Part shown: piece by piece, positions 33,430 through 39,969 of the stretch
Numbering within the stretch: position 1 is the stretch's first letter
Layout of the letters: every line of letters starts with the position of its first letter
IMG/VR virus record: IMGVR_UViG_3300035682_000067
Coordinates: 1 to 43,103 of that record
DNA length: 43,103 nucleotides
Reading direction: 5' to 3' (one strand)
DNA from: a virus
The notes under the pieces: generated by a model
The model's input: the letters and a program-made list of their open reading frames with translations, nothing else
What the model was told of the DNA's origin: nothing
Database searches by the model: none
Translations under genes and position numbers: made by a program

Positions 33430-33809
33430 CACTCTCCTACTTTCACAATAAAGGCGCTCACTATTCGGTGAACGCCGGAAGAACCTAGTCTAGTGGACAC
33501 TGTGCCATTACTACCGGTAATACCGGCTATTAACCCATCTTGGCGTAGTTCTCCACACCTTTTCCAGTAGCAGGATGTGAGTGCCATGCCTGCCGCTATC
33601 GCCGCTTCCTCATCAGTTAACCCCGCAGGGTAGGCCGCTTGGAACGCTTTGAGTAGTAGATCTTTCTGCGATCCAGCACGGTAAGCGACATCTTTTGCTC
33701 CTTCGATGCTGGTGGCCCAGTCGTCAACGCGATGTCTGCCGCTCCGGTATACCGGGTCAAACATGGTGTCTTCCCAGTCAGGGATCGTCGTATCCTTAAT
33801 CTTTCCCAT
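33429..33809 (-). CDS. Winged-helix DNA-binding protein, 126 aa
   Basis: ATG 33809 with GGGAGGGGAAATCAG is preferred over the start at 33860. The middle of the protein (LLLKAFQAAYPAGLTDEEAA, then TSCYWKRCGELRQDGLI) is a wHTH of the kind common in actinophages. The N-terminus is polar and the C-terminus a beta hairpin. Possibly a regulator of early genes or a replication accessory. Confidence 0.75.
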   Translation of the reverse strand: MGKIKDTTIPDWEDTMFDPVYRSGRHRVDDWATSIEGAKDVAYRAGSQKDLLLKAFQAAYPAGLTDEEAAIAAGMALTSCYWKRCGELRQDGLIAGITGSNGTVSTRLGSSGVHRIVSAFIVKVGE

Positions 33810-33921
33810 CTGATTTCCCCTCCCTAAACATTTGAAATATCTCGTGAACCACGGCAACAAATTGATGTTGGTTTAACTTTGAAATATCAATAGTTTTTAT
33901 TACATCCTCAATTGTTTCCAT
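33796..33921 (-). CDS. Small protein, 41 aa, unknown
   Basis: ATG 33921 follows GAAGGGGAAAGCAG and lies 14 nt inside the upstream gene; its end overlaps the wHTH start by 14 nt. The product (METIEDVIKTIDISKLNQHQ onward) is helical and A/T-rich in its codons. No Cys. Supported by the ribosome-binding site and coupling only. Confidence 0.6.
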   Translation of the reverse strand: METIEDVIKTIDISKLNQHQFVAVVHEIFQMFREGKSDGKD

Positions 33922-34195
33922 CTGCTTTCCCCTTCGCTCGTTGTAGTTCAGCAATCTCTGCGCGTAGGTCTTCGTATTCTCTGTTACGCGCCATGTATGC
34001 GTTTTCTTGCGCCTGTAGCATCAACGCATTAAACCCATTTATTGCATGGATGTGATCGTCGATATTGGCGTCACCCCACGAGTCGTACGCGATTTGTACG
34101 GACAAGATGACTGTCCCGTCAATGGTGTCCACGTTAATTATGCGTACTAGTTCAAACCGTTCGGCGCTTTGTGCTGCTGGGCTGTTACCGCTCAC
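33908..34195 (-). CDS. Small protein with C-terminal coiled coil, 95 aa
   Basis: The GTG at 34195 has AGGAGAGCAGCC upstream. The first 50 residues are beta-like (RFELVRIINVDTIDGTVILS). The rest forms a long helix (MLQAQENAYMARNREYEDLR, then AEIAELQRAKGK) likely to be a coiled coil. No enzyme motif; possibly a small oligomeric regulator. Confidence 0.7.
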   Translation of the reverse strand: MSGNSPAAQSAERFELVRIINVDTIDGTVILSVQIAYDSWGDANIDDHIHAINGFNALMLQAQENAYMARNREYEDLRAEIAELQRAKGKADGNN

Positions 34196-34307
34196 GGCTG
34201 CTCTCCTGTTCTGTTAGATGATCTATGTGGGCGTTGTAGCAGGTTTCGCAAGGTTGCCGTTCCCCGTCGTGGTACTCGCATGTTCTGATTGGTGTCCAAT
34301 GTTCCAT
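34185..34307 (-). CDS. Cys/His-rich microprotein, 40 aa
   Basis: ATG 34307 follows ACAGGTGACTGTC and the stop overlaps the next GTG by 11 nt. The metal-binding pattern is C at residue 10, H at 13, then CETC at 20-23 and two later His. The other frame over the same DNA lacks any ribosome-binding site or pattern and is rejected. Confidence 0.6.
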   Translation of the reverse strand: MEHWTPIRTCEYHDGERQPCETCYNAHIDHLTEQESSRER

Positions 34308-34312
34308 GACAG

Positions 34313-34399
34313 TCACCTGTCTCTCGTGTTGAATAGTTTGCAGAAATTGCAGAAACGATTAGCGATCTTGTGCATTCCACATTCTTTGCAAGTAATCAT
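34313..34399 (-). CDS. Zinc-ribbon microprotein, 28 aa
   Basis: ATG 34399 overlaps the upstream stop (ATGA). The protein has CKEC at residues 4-7 and CNFC at 17-20, a minimal zinc ribbon, and ends in Arg/Asp. The Cys spacing matches its neighbours, which supports it despite its length. Confidence 0.58.
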   Translation of the reverse strand: MITCKECGMHKIANRFCNFCKLFNTRDR

Positions 34400-34779
34400 T
34401 CTGGTATCTCCCCGATGTTTAGGTTGGGTAACTTCTGTGTCTTGTACGCTGGTACATGGTGCGTGGTTTCACCGGGCACACAGCGACATATCTCGCAGTC
34501 TTGCCCGTGGTGGAGGTCCCCGCATGGTATGTGCCCGTATGACCACCCTACTCTCGTAGTTTGCTGCTTGGGTGGGTATTGGCAAAGGTTCCTCAGGTTG
34601 GTCACTACGAACGCAGGGTTAGGTTGCCGTTCGTTTATGTAACACGCCTTAGCGAGGGCGTCTGTCTCCCAACCATTCTGGACCGCTTCCATAACAGACT
34701 CATCAATCGTGTATGGATTAGGTCGTAGTGTGGCTGGTAGGGCACGCATGTAATCATTAGTTACAGGGCTAACTGGCAT
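34396..34779 (-). CDS. Replication-region protein with C-terminal zinc site, 127 aa
   Basis: The ATG has AAGGAGATAGCAG. The N-terminal half is helical (DESVMEAVQNGWETDALAKA, a possible HTH); the C-terminal half has CGDLHHGQDCEICRC, four Cys and two His within 15 residues. It overlaps the end of the wHTH initiator-like gene by 11 nt and probably works with it. Confidence 0.68.
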   Translation of the reverse strand: MPVSPVTNDYMRALPATLRPNPYTIDESVMEAVQNGWETDALAKACYINERQPNPAFVVTNLRNLCQYPPKQQTTRVGWSYGHIPCGDLHHGQDCEICRCVPGETTHHVPAYKTQKLPNLNIGEIPE

Positions 34780-35197
34780 CTGCTATCTCCTTATGGAAAG
34801 TTCCGAGATTTGCGGGCTGGCCTTCTTTATAGTTTTCTTTAATAGTGTTCTTAATATCCGCCGACTGCACCGACGGTCGGGTTTCCAGTCGTTCGGTTTT
34901 CCAGTCGGTCGGTGTGTGGGTCCATTCGACCCAACGTGACCATTGTCCTCGTTCGTTTTGCTCTGAGTGGACGATCCTGTACCCGCTGTCGGTTAGTTCC
35001 TTCAAGGCGTTCTGGATGGCGTCACGGCCCTCGTGGGATGACTGTGACTCCAACCATTCTCTTGTGGCTTTCCACTCGCCAGCGTTGCTCAGAACCAGCG
35101 CAAGGATGCCTCTAGCCCTGAACGACAGTGTGGTGTCCCTCAGAGCGCTGTTAGCGATCTGGGCAAATGGGACATTTGGTACCCGATTGATTGTCAC
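34769..35197 (-). CDS. wHTH replication-initiator/organiser-like protein, 142 aa
   Basis: GTG 35197 overlaps the upstream stop (GTGA). Residues 1-95 contain a winged helix seen in phage replication initiators: ALRDTTLSFRARGILALVLS, then SHEGRDAIQNALKELTDSGY and a wing. The C-terminal tail is polar and flexible. As no DnaA, helicase, primase or polymerase is encoded, this protein is the best candidate to mark the origin and recruit host enzymes. Confidence 0.72.
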   Translation of the reverse strand: MTINRVPNVPFAQIANSALRDTTLSFRARGILALVLSNAGEWKATREWLESQSSHEGRDAIQNALKELTDSGYRIVHSEQNERGQWSRWVEWTHTPTDWKTERLETRPSVQSADIKNTIKENYKEGQPANLGTFHKEIADAS

Positions 35198-35448
35198 TTG
35201 GGGATTGCGTCGTAGGCGTCGTTTAGGACACTTTTGGCGCAGTCTATGGAGCAGCAGTCAACGGCACGTTCTACCGGGGATACATTGTTGTTGTCGGAAT
35301 TGACGTCCCATTGCCATGCGCGTGGACGGTTTACGTGTATCCTGATCCATCCTTTTGGTGCTACTGCGTCTGCTAGGTGTAGGTCGTCTACGTGGTCTAC
35401 GAACTCTGTGTTTCTGCATATGTCGCACTTGATTGATGATCCGTACAT
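35194..35448 (-). CDS. Zinc-binding protein, 84 aa
   Basis: ATG 35448 after AACGGGAGGCACCAA. CDIC at residues 8-11 and the later CCSIDC group give a split zinc site. Between them is a beta-like segment (GWIRIHVNRPRAWQWDVN). First gene after the promoter at 35488-35516; unknown function. Confidence 0.7.
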   Translation of the reverse strand: MYGSSIKCDICRNTEFVDHVDDLHLADAVAPKGWIRIHVNRPRAWQWDVNSDNNNVSPVERAVDCCSIDCAKSVLNDAYDAIPK

Positions 35449-35487
35449 TTGGTGCCTCCCGTTGTTTGAAGTTGTCTAACTAAAATA

Positions 35488-35516
35488 ACTTTATCGTATA
35501 TCAGTACCCATGTCAA
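35488..35516 (-). promoter_or_regulatory. Early promoter for the replication block
   Basis: On the - strand the -35 TTGACA (35511-35516) lies 17 bp from TAAAGT (35488-35493). The -35 sits in the shared 13-mer CTTGACATGGGTA. It drives the zinc-binding protein gene and the genes below it. Confidence 0.6.
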
Positions 35517-35536
35517 GTACTGTCAATTTGCTAACC

Positions 35537-35580
35537 GGTTCAACGAACCAGCCCGCGTGCTCTGTCACAGGAATCGCGGG
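35537..35580 (-). terminator. Two hairpins after the SSB gene, candidate terminator
   Basis: CCCGCG (35552-35557) pairs with CGCGGG (35575-35580); a second hairpin GGTTC/GAACC (35537-35549) follows in the direction of the - strand. They separate the SSB transcript from the next promoter. No U-tract follows. Confidence 0.5.
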
Positions 35581-35586
35581 TGCGCC

Positions 35587-35994
35587 CTAGAACGGCATCT
35601 CCGTGGCCTGCAACGACGCGATAGCGGCAGTCGTATTGCTTGATTCCAGCATTCGCTTAGTTTTCGCTGGCCCAAACTTCACCGACACACCTACCGAATC
35701 TGCACGAAACTGCATAGTAGAACGCTTCACGCCTTCAACCTCAGTGTTATAGGCAGACAGTTTTCCGATAGCGACAATGGAGTCACCCACTGTCACCGAT
35801 TCGACTAGATGCTCAGCCCCAAAATTGACTATAACGTCAATGAACATCGGCTCACCGTCAGTGAACTGTCCTGTTGAATCGCGGATACGATCCTTAGCGA
35901 CACAGCGCACCCGTGCCCATGCTTTGCCTTCGCTACCGAACATGATCTCTGGTTCTTTAACTACACCGAACTCGCTTGCAATCATTGGTAACAT
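35587..35994 (-). CDS. ssb: Single-stranded DNA-binding protein, 135 aa
   Basis: ATG 35994 overlaps the upstream stop (TAATG); 25 extra residues from an earlier start are rejected. The N-terminal two-thirds form an OB fold: KAWARVRCVAKDRIRD (strand 1), MFIDVIVNFGAEHLVESV, then VGDSIVAIGKLSAY. The C-terminus is short and ends EMPF, like the PF-terminal tip through which bacterial SSBs bind partner enzymes. Its neighbours suggest it supports recombination-dependent replication. Confidence 0.85.
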   Translation of the reverse strand: MLPMIASEFGVVKEPEIMFGSEGKAWARVRCVAKDRIRDSTGQFTDGEPMFIDVIVNFGAEHLVESVTVGDSIVAIGKLSAYNTEVEGVKRSTMQFRADSVGVSVKFGPAKTKRMLESSNTTAAIASLQATEMPF

Positions 35995-36305
35995 TATTCG
36001 TTGCCTCTCTGTTTGTCGTAGTGTGCTTGCAATAGTGGAACAAAGTCGTGCAACTGCATCCCTACCCACGCCTGATCTATTGAATCCATCCCGTAGTCGT
36101 AGCGGATAGCGATATGGGTAGTTGGTAGTTCTGCCCCGATCAGGTCATGCCAGTTCTGTAGTTTCCTGCTAGTGGTCAGGTCTATCTGATATGGGGGTGG
36201 TGACAGTATCTGCCCCCGTACCCCATCCCAAGTTAGCCCAGCGATACCTGCATGGCCTGTCAGATATCTAGTAACTGCTAAGCCTTTGTCTCGCCTGACC
36301 CCCAT
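35994..36305 (-). CDS. Unknown protein, 103 aa
   Basis: ATG 36305 (TGATG with the upstream stop) is taken instead of a TTG at 36317. The product contains RYLTGHAGIAGLTWDGVRGQ, TSRKLQNWHDLIGAELP and a C-terminal helix. No Cys pattern or catalytic motif recognised. It lies just before SSB. Confidence 0.68.
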   Translation of the reverse strand: MGVRRDKGLAVTRYLTGHAGIAGLTWDGVRGQILSPPPYQIDLTTSRKLQNWHDLIGAELPTTHIAIRYDYGMDSIDQAWVGMQLHDFVPLLQAHYDKQRGNE

Positions 36306-36583
36306 CAGCCCACCCAACGAATATATACATCGTTACGGTGGCCCTCATCAGTCTTCCGGGTAGTGATCTCCCAGTGGGCTGCCATGTAGACGCCGTGCTC
36401 TTCATGTTCGCAATCTTCAAGGAAAGCAGGGTACTTGCCACGCCTTAGGTGGGTCGCTACTCCGGGGCTGTAGTTGCCTACGTTGGCCCATTGTCCTTTA
36501 TTGGTTTTAAGTTCAGCGACGACGGCAACCCATCGGTCGCTCATTGCGCCTTTCTTACTTGGTGGTGGTTCAACAAACTCCAT
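36305..36583 (-). CDS. Unknown protein, 92 aa
   Basis: ATG 36583 has AAGGAGACAC. The protein is polar, with a central DRWVAVVAELKTNKGQWANV, and ends HRNDVYIRWVG. It couples to the next gene by overlap. No family recognised. Confidence 0.68.
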   Translation of the reverse strand: MEFVEPPPSKKGAMSDRWVAVVAELKTNKGQWANVGNYSPGVATHLRRGKYPAFLEDCEHEEHGVYMAAHWEITTRKTDEGHRNDVYIRWVG

Positions 36584-36619
36584 GTGTCTCCTTAGGGTTA
36601 GCCATTGGTGGCCCTTGAA

Positions 36620-36865
36620 CTATAGCGTGAGGGAATGCTTCCTTGTACGGGTGGGGCACACCCCACGCCTAACCATATAAATCATTACATCTATCCTACG
36701 AAACGCCGTGTTCCTATCCCCACGTTGATACATCGGGGCATCTAGGGCGTAGTCATCACATAGCCTTGCGGCCTCCCCTCTCGTGATGAAGTTGGGTACA
36801 CCTTTGGCGTCTAGTTCTTTTTGTAGTGCGCGGAACTCCCGTAGTTGTATTTTAGTTAGTTTCAT
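36620..36865 (-). CDS. Unknown basic protein, 81 aa
   Basis: ATG 36865 overlaps the upstream stop (ATGA) after AAGGGGGACCAGA. The helical N-terminus (KIQLREFRALQKELDAKGV) and GEAARLCDDYALDAP suggest a small DNA- or protein-binding domain; the C-terminus is basic. A 36-nt gap separates it from the gene downstream. Confidence 0.66.
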   Translation of the reverse strand: MKLTKIQLREFRALQKELDAKGVPNFITRGEAARLCDDYALDAPMYQRGDRNTAFRRIDVMIYMVRRGVCPTRTRKHSLTL

Positions 36866-37116
36866 TCTGGTCCCCCTTGTTTGACGAGTGCCCGGACAGT
36901 GGCAGCGGCTGAGCGCATCAAGGGGTTAAACTCTGGACCGAAGTCGCCACCGTTTTCGGCGTAGAACTTTGCATCAGAAAGCAATTCACCATACTCGTCT
37001 TCCGTTAGGTTGACCAAGAGAGAACGACCTTTGCTGCCTTGGATAGTTTCTGCGCTCAATAGATCACGGTTGATGTGATCGTAAAGAAACGTGGACGCTA
37101 GTGTGTATGTTTTCAT
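36862..37116 (-). CDS. Unknown protein, 84 aa
   Basis: ATG 37116 follows CTACGGGAGGCAACGAA, the ribosome-binding site that lies beside the palindrome at 37134-37153. The product is helical and acidic (NLTEDEYGELLSDAKFYAEN). The palindrome next to its start makes it a likely target of the same regulator as the ArdC and 39697 genes. Confidence 0.7.
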   Translation of the reverse strand: MKTYTLASTFLYDHINRDLLSAETIQGSKGRSLLVNLTEDEYGELLSDAKFYAENGGDFGPEFNPLMRSAAATVRALVKQGGPE

Positions 37117-37133
37117 TTCGTTGCCTCCCGTAG

Positions 37134-37153
37134 ATTTCCCATTTGTGGGAAAT
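37134..37153. promoter_or_regulatory. Palindromic operator A
   Basis: ATTTCCCA-TTTG-TGGGAAAT, a perfect 8-bp inverted repeat with a 4-nt centre, four bases from the ribosome-binding site of the 84-aa gene. It is the longest of six related palindromes in this region. Confidence 0.68.
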
Positions 37154-37155
37154 AG

Positions 37156-37266
37156 TTAATTGAGTTGAGCAATTAGGTCATCGGTCATTTTTATTATTTC
37201 TTCAATCGTCATCTTGTTTGCTTCCGGCTGTGTTAGCCGGTTGGTCATATCTATTACGTTTCCCAT
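37156..37266 (-). CDS. Small protein, 36 aa, first gene after the strongest early promoter
   Basis: ATG 37266 with GGGAGGACAC. The product (MGNVIDMTNRLTQPEANKMT onward) is helical and without Cys. It directly follows the best promoter in the genome and ends three bases before operator A, so it is probably well expressed. Unknown function. Confidence 0.62.
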   Translation of the reverse strand: MGNVIDMTNRLTQPEANKMTIEEIIKMTDDLIAQLN

Positions 37267-37290
37267 GTGTCCTCCCTTCGTGTATATCTA

Positions 37291-37319
37291 AGTATACCAT
37301 ACTACTATACCTGTGTCAA
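37291..37319 (-). promoter_or_regulatory. Near-consensus sigma-70-type early promoter
   Basis: On the - strand TTGACA (37314-37319), a 17-bp spacer and TATACT (37291-37296). The -35 is embedded in CTTGACACAGGTA, as in the other early promoters. Expected to be the strongest early promoter here. The divergent HNH gene starts 17 bp away on the other strand. Confidence 0.8.
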
Positions 37320-37335
37320 GTAGTAGCATAAACGT

Positions 37336-37812
37336 ATGGCAGCGAACAGGTCAGAAATCGCTAGGTTCCAACGCCTAGCCAAACCACAAACCAACGGATG
37401 CTGGCTATGGACAGGACCCCACGGCACCCGCGACGGCTACGGCAAGTTCCAACCCAGCCCCGGCCAACCCAAAGTCATGGCACACAGATGGGCATACGAG
37501 GCATTCACCGGACCAATCCCCGACGGCTACCAACTAGACCACCTGTGCCACACAAATGACTCAGGATGTCCGGGTGGGCCGGATTGCGGCCATCGTCGCT
37601 GCTGTAACCCAGCCCACCTAGAACCTGTTACCGCTAGCGAGAACACTATGCGGCAACGCCATTTCGAGCGTGCTAAGACTGAGTGTCCACGGGGGCACCC
37701 TTATACGGGAGATAACTTGATTTCGGGATCTGATGGCCGTCGCCGCTGTAGAACGTGTGACCAAGCAAGAAAGCGTCGTAAATCAGAAACTGTAGAGCCA
37801 TCTGCCGGGTGA
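37336..37812 (+). CDS. HNH homing-type endonuclease, 158 aa
   Basis: Matches the HNH_3-like layout of phage homing nucleases: CWLWTG with DGYGKF, then AHRWAYEAFTGPIPDGYQ, LDHLCH (catalytic His), RCCNPAHLEPVT (Asn/His) and a C-terminal zinc segment CPRGHPYTGDNL with a later CRTC. No ribosome-binding site precedes the ATG. The gene lies on the strand opposite all neighbours, has A/C-rich codons in its first half, and its last 140 nt run antisense to the adjacent gene. All of this fits late insertion of a selfish element. Confidence 0.88.
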   Translation: MAANRSEIARFQRLAKPQTNGCWLWTGPHGTRDGYGKFQPSPGQPKVMAHRWAYEAFTGPIPDGYQLDHLCHTNDSGCPGGPDCGHRRCCNPAHLEPVTASENTMRQRHFERAKTECPRGHPYTGDNLISGSDGRRRCRTCDQARKRRKSETVEPSAG

Positions 37813-37864
37813 CTCCGTATCTAATCATGTCCCATTCGATAGATTCTTGCACTGTCATGGTCAT
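37673..37864 (-). CDS. Small protein, 63 aa, mostly antisense to the HNH gene
   Basis: ATG 37864 has GGAAGGAGACAGC, an excellent ribosome-binding site, and overlaps the upstream stop by 4 nt. Only the first 17 or so codons lie outside the HNH gene; the remainder is read through its 3' part. The original 3' end may have been replaced when the HNH gene arrived. The start is well supported, the C-terminus less so. Confidence 0.5.
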   Translation of the reverse strand: MTMTVQESIEWDMIRYGVTRQMALQFLIYDAFLLGHTFYSGDGHQIPKSSYLPYKGAPVDTQS

Positions 37865-38070
37865 GCTGTCTCCTTCCCGTAAATGTAGTCGTCGTAGTAT
37901 TCACGTTGAGCGTCAGATATTTGGCGCTTAAGGTTAATGACTTCTTGCATGGTCAGGTACACATCGGCTGTCCCAAGCTTCAAATGAAACGCGCCGATGT
38001 TTGCCCAATGTTCTTCGTTAACGACGTTTACTTGTGTGCTGCTTGCTTGTTGCCATGTTGAGATAATCAT
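37861..38070 (-). CDS. Unknown protein, 69 aa
   Basis: ATG 38070 overlaps the zinc-ribbon stop (ATGA) and follows AAGGAGGCAACAAA. The C-terminal half is a long helix (EVINLKRQISDAQREYYDDY). No catalytic motif recognised. Confidence 0.68.
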   Translation of the reverse strand: MIISTWQQASSTQVNVVNEEHWANIGAFHLKLGTADVYLTMQEVINLKRQISDAQREYYDDYIYGKETA

Positions 38071-38180
38071 TTTGTTGCCTCCTTCATAGTTTGCGAGTCA
38101 CAGTCGTGACCGCACCAATACTCTGACCACGAGAAATACCTGTTGCATTCCCCGCATGTGATGCCTTCCGTAAGTTTCAT
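38067..38180 (-). CDS. Zinc-ribbon microprotein, 37 aa
   Basis: ATG 38180 overlaps the ArdC-like stop (ATGA) after CAGGAGGAGGCAGC. CGEC at residues 9-12, then C23, H25 and C27, form a metal site around aromatic residues. Coupled on both sides by 4-nt overlaps. Confidence 0.7.
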   Translation of the reverse strand: MKLTEGITCGECNRYFSWSEYWCGHDCDSQTMKEATK

Positions 38181-39055
38181 GCTGCCTCCTCCTGTTGAAT
38201 CTCTACCACTGGCGGCATGATGTGATCCATAGCCTTCTGCGCCGCCTGTGCCGCCGACACGATCAGCGAATGGTCATTCTGTAGGGCACTAAGCCATCCT
38301 TTGATGTAGTCGGCCATCGCTGGCATATCTACGCTGATACCTGCTGCTTGCATCATCATGGATGCGCCTATCTCAGCGACAAGTTCCTCTTTGGCGTAGT
38401 CAGACTTGCACGCCTTGTCGTTGATCTCGAAACGCTTGAGCCTAGATGGGTGGCCCGTGGAGTGGGTCAGTTCATGGCATAGAGTCTCTGCGTAGCCTTC
38501 TACGGTAGCGAATTGCCCAATGAGGGGAAGCGATATCGCATCTGTCGATGGCCGATAGAACGCGCTGTCTTGCTCACTGTGAGACAACTTTGGTGCGTTC
38601 GGGTAGTTCTCATAGATGCTACTCAGCGCGGCGGGTACTGAGATGGGTTCGCCTAGGTCGGGGGTTACCCATTCGATGCCGTCCACTTGCTCAGTGTTGT
38701 AGACGTACATCCATTTGAGCATGTAGAAACTAGCATCCTCACCTGTTTTCTTGTCGGTCTTTTCTATCTTTGCATATTTCATTATGCGTGTGCCATTTTC
38801 TCCGCCGCGTACCTGTGCTCCCCGATTGGATGCCCCTTGGTAGGTGGTCCATGCTGGCGATGTGTAGCCTTTTTCCATGCTCGCTAAGCCTAAGAGCATG
38901 ACGTTCATGCCACTGTATGGGCGTTTGGAGTAGTAGTTTTGTAGTCGGCATCCGGGTGTTGGTGACCAAGGCTTTTTCCAAGGGACTACGCCTTGTTCTA
39001 GTTGGTTGATGAATTGTTGGCTGATCTGTTCTGCTATTTCTGTTTTCTTTGTCAT
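38177..39055 (-). CDS. ArdC-like antirestriction protein with zincin domain, 292 aa
   Basis: The ATG at 39055 with GGGAGGTATGAC is chosen over a start 16 residues upstream. The N-terminal domain (residues 1-130: IAEQISQQFINQLEQGVVPW, then YSGMNVMLLGL and YTSPAWTTYQGA) is the ssDNA-binding ArdC-N type. The C-terminal domain contains CHELTHSTGH (193-202), the HExxH zinc site, with a distal EELVAEIGA as third ligand region. ArdC proteins protect incoming single-stranded DNA from host restriction. A well-placed promoter and operator precede it, consistent with very early expression. Confidence 0.9.
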   Translation of the reverse strand: MTKKTEIAEQISQQFINQLEQGVVPWKKPWSPTPGCRLQNYYSKRPYSGMNVMLLGLASMEKGYTSPAWTTYQGASNRGAQVRGGENGTRIMKYAKIEKTDKKTGEDASFYMLKWMYVYNTEQVDGIEWVTPDLGEPISVPAALSSIYENYPNAPKLSHSEQDSAFYRPSTDAISLPLIGQFATVEGYAETLCHELTHSTGHPSRLKRFEINDKACKSDYAKEELVAEIGASMMMQAAGISVDMPAMADYIKGWLSALQNDHSLIVSAAQAAQKAMDHIMPPVVEIQQEEAA

Positions 39056-39073
39056 GTCATACCTCCCGTTAGT

Positions 39074-39088
39074 GTCCCAATTTGGGAC
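39074..39088. promoter_or_regulatory. Palindromic operator B
   Basis: GTCCCAA-T-TTGGGAC, a perfect 7-bp inverted repeat, between the promoter at 39111-39139 and the ArdC ribosome-binding site. A variant of the TTCCCA/TGGGAA family. Confidence 0.6.
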
Positions 39089-39110
39089 AGTGGTGTGTTC
39101 CAATAAGTAA

Positions 39111-39139
39111 ACAATAGCCTATCTTGATACCTATGTCAA
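39111..39139 (-). promoter_or_regulatory. Early promoter for the ArdC-like gene
   Basis: TTGACA (39134-39139), 17-bp spacer, TATTGT (39111-39116) on the - strand, within CTTGACATAGGTA. The stop codon of the upstream 50-aa gene lies inside the -35. Confidence 0.62.
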
Positions 39140-39288
39140 GACACGTAGGATATCTGTTCGCACCGCAGTGCATACCCCTCACACACACAGCGAGTAGCAT
39201 GAAAATCACAGTGCAACATGGTCCCGAACCTGCCACCCTTGGTGTAATAGGTGGCGTGCGAGTCACAGTCTTTGTATTCGCATTTCAT
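39136..39288 (-). CDS. Cys/His-rich microprotein, 50 aa
   Basis: ATG 39288 overlaps the upstream stop (TAATG) with GAGGAGGACAAC. The metal-binding residues are C3, C8, H11, C27, H30, C34, C36 and C43. It is the most Cys-dense small protein of the region; two zinc sites are possible. Confidence 0.68.
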   Translation of the reverse strand: MKCEYKDCDSHATYYTKGGRFGTMLHCDFHATRCVCEGYALRCEQISYVS

Positions 39289-39395
39289 TAGTTGTCCTCC
39301 TCGTCGTAGTAGGGGTCGTAATCTCGTTTAGATATGCGTTCTATGTGCCATGCCACGGCGTCAAAGTTCTCTGACCATTCATAGTTCTTTGCCAT
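39288..39395 (-). CDS. Small acidic protein, 35 aa
   Basis: ATG 39395 after GGAGGTGTGAC. The product is aromatic and acidic (MAKNYEWSENFDAVAWHIER, ending YYDEEDN). No Cys. Supported by its ribosome-binding site and one-base overlap with the following gene. Confidence 0.62.
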   Translation of the reverse strand: MAKNYEWSENFDAVAWHIERISKRDYDPYYDEEDN

Positions 39396-39396
39396 G

Positions 39397-39549
39397 TCAC
39401 ACCTCCGTATCCGCTAGTTGTTGCCTTAAATGGGATATAACTTCTCGTGATGTTTCCACGTAATGGCGTTGGCACAAATCTATCCAGCCATGTCTTAGCG
39501 TCCATGTCGCGGCGATAGCAGGCTCATAGCACCACGGGCAGGTTTTCAT
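39397..39549 (-). CDS. Zinc-binding microprotein, 50 aa
   Basis: ATG 39549 with AGAGAGGTATGAC. CPWC at residues 4-7, H20, C26 and H29 form a metal site. A helical C-terminus follows (VISHLRQQLADTEV). Small gap to the next gene. Confidence 0.66.
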   Translation of the reverse strand: MKTCPWCYEPAIAATWTLRHGWIDLCQRHYVETSREVISHLRQQLADTEV

Positions 39550-39550
39550 G

Positions 39551-39697
39551 TCATACCTCTCTGATGGATAGAATTGACCGTTCCGGGCATCGTTCGAACT
39601 TCATGATGAGCGACCGCGCCGTAGCCTCATCGGTAGCGTTGACAGTGATCGTTGTTGGATAGTTGTTGCCTATGAGTTCAATCTTCCATGTTTTCAT
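39551..39697 (-). CDS. Small protein, 48 aa
   Basis: ATG 39697 overlaps the upstream stop (TAATG) after GGTAGGAATC. The first half is a beta hairpin (WKIELIGNNYPTTITVNATD), the second a helix with one Cys. A short beta-beta-alpha fold is plausible. Unknown. Confidence 0.64.
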   Translation of the reverse strand: MKTWKIELIGNNYPTTITVNATDEATARSLIMKFERCPERSILSIREV

Positions 39698-39903
39698 TAG
39701 ATTCCTACCTTTGCGAGTAGTTCGGCTGGCATGGTGCGCGTCAGGTTCGCGGCGGCTTCAAACCGCACCCGATCAAAGTTCGGGTAGTTGCTACGTAGCG
39801 ACCGGGCCACGATGTCTAGCGTTGCTTCCCATGTCCAATCTCCCATGCCTTTGCCTGCTACGCCTAGGGCGGTGGCTAGGATTTTGTAGTCTTTGCGTGT
39901 CAT
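39697..39903 (-). CDS. Unknown protein, 68 aa
   Basis: ATG 39903 with GGGAGGAACACA; the eight-residue extension from 39927 would start inside operator C and is rejected. The helical protein has ATALGVAGKGMGDWTWEATL and ends in an amphipathic helix. First gene of the transcript from the promoter at 39970-39998. Confidence 0.68.
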   Translation of the reverse strand: MTRKDYKILATALGVAGKGMGDWTWEATLDIVARSLRSNYPNFDRVRFEAAANLTRTMPAELLAKVGI

Positions 39904-39920
39904 TGTGTTCCTCCCGTTAA

Positions 39921-39936
39921 TTCCCATTTGTGGGAA
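39921..39936. promoter_or_regulatory. Palindromic operator C
   Basis: TTCCCA-TTTG-TGGGAA between the promoter at 39970 and the ribosome-binding site of the 68-aa gene. Confidence 0.68.
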
Positions 39937-39969
39937 ATTGTTTGCTGGGGTGGTTTCCCCATTAAGGCA

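Noticed and set aside
34192-34380. 62-aa frame in the early region
   Set aside because: Two shorter frames on the same strand have Cys patterns, ribosome-binding sites and ATGA/GTG coupling; this one has none.
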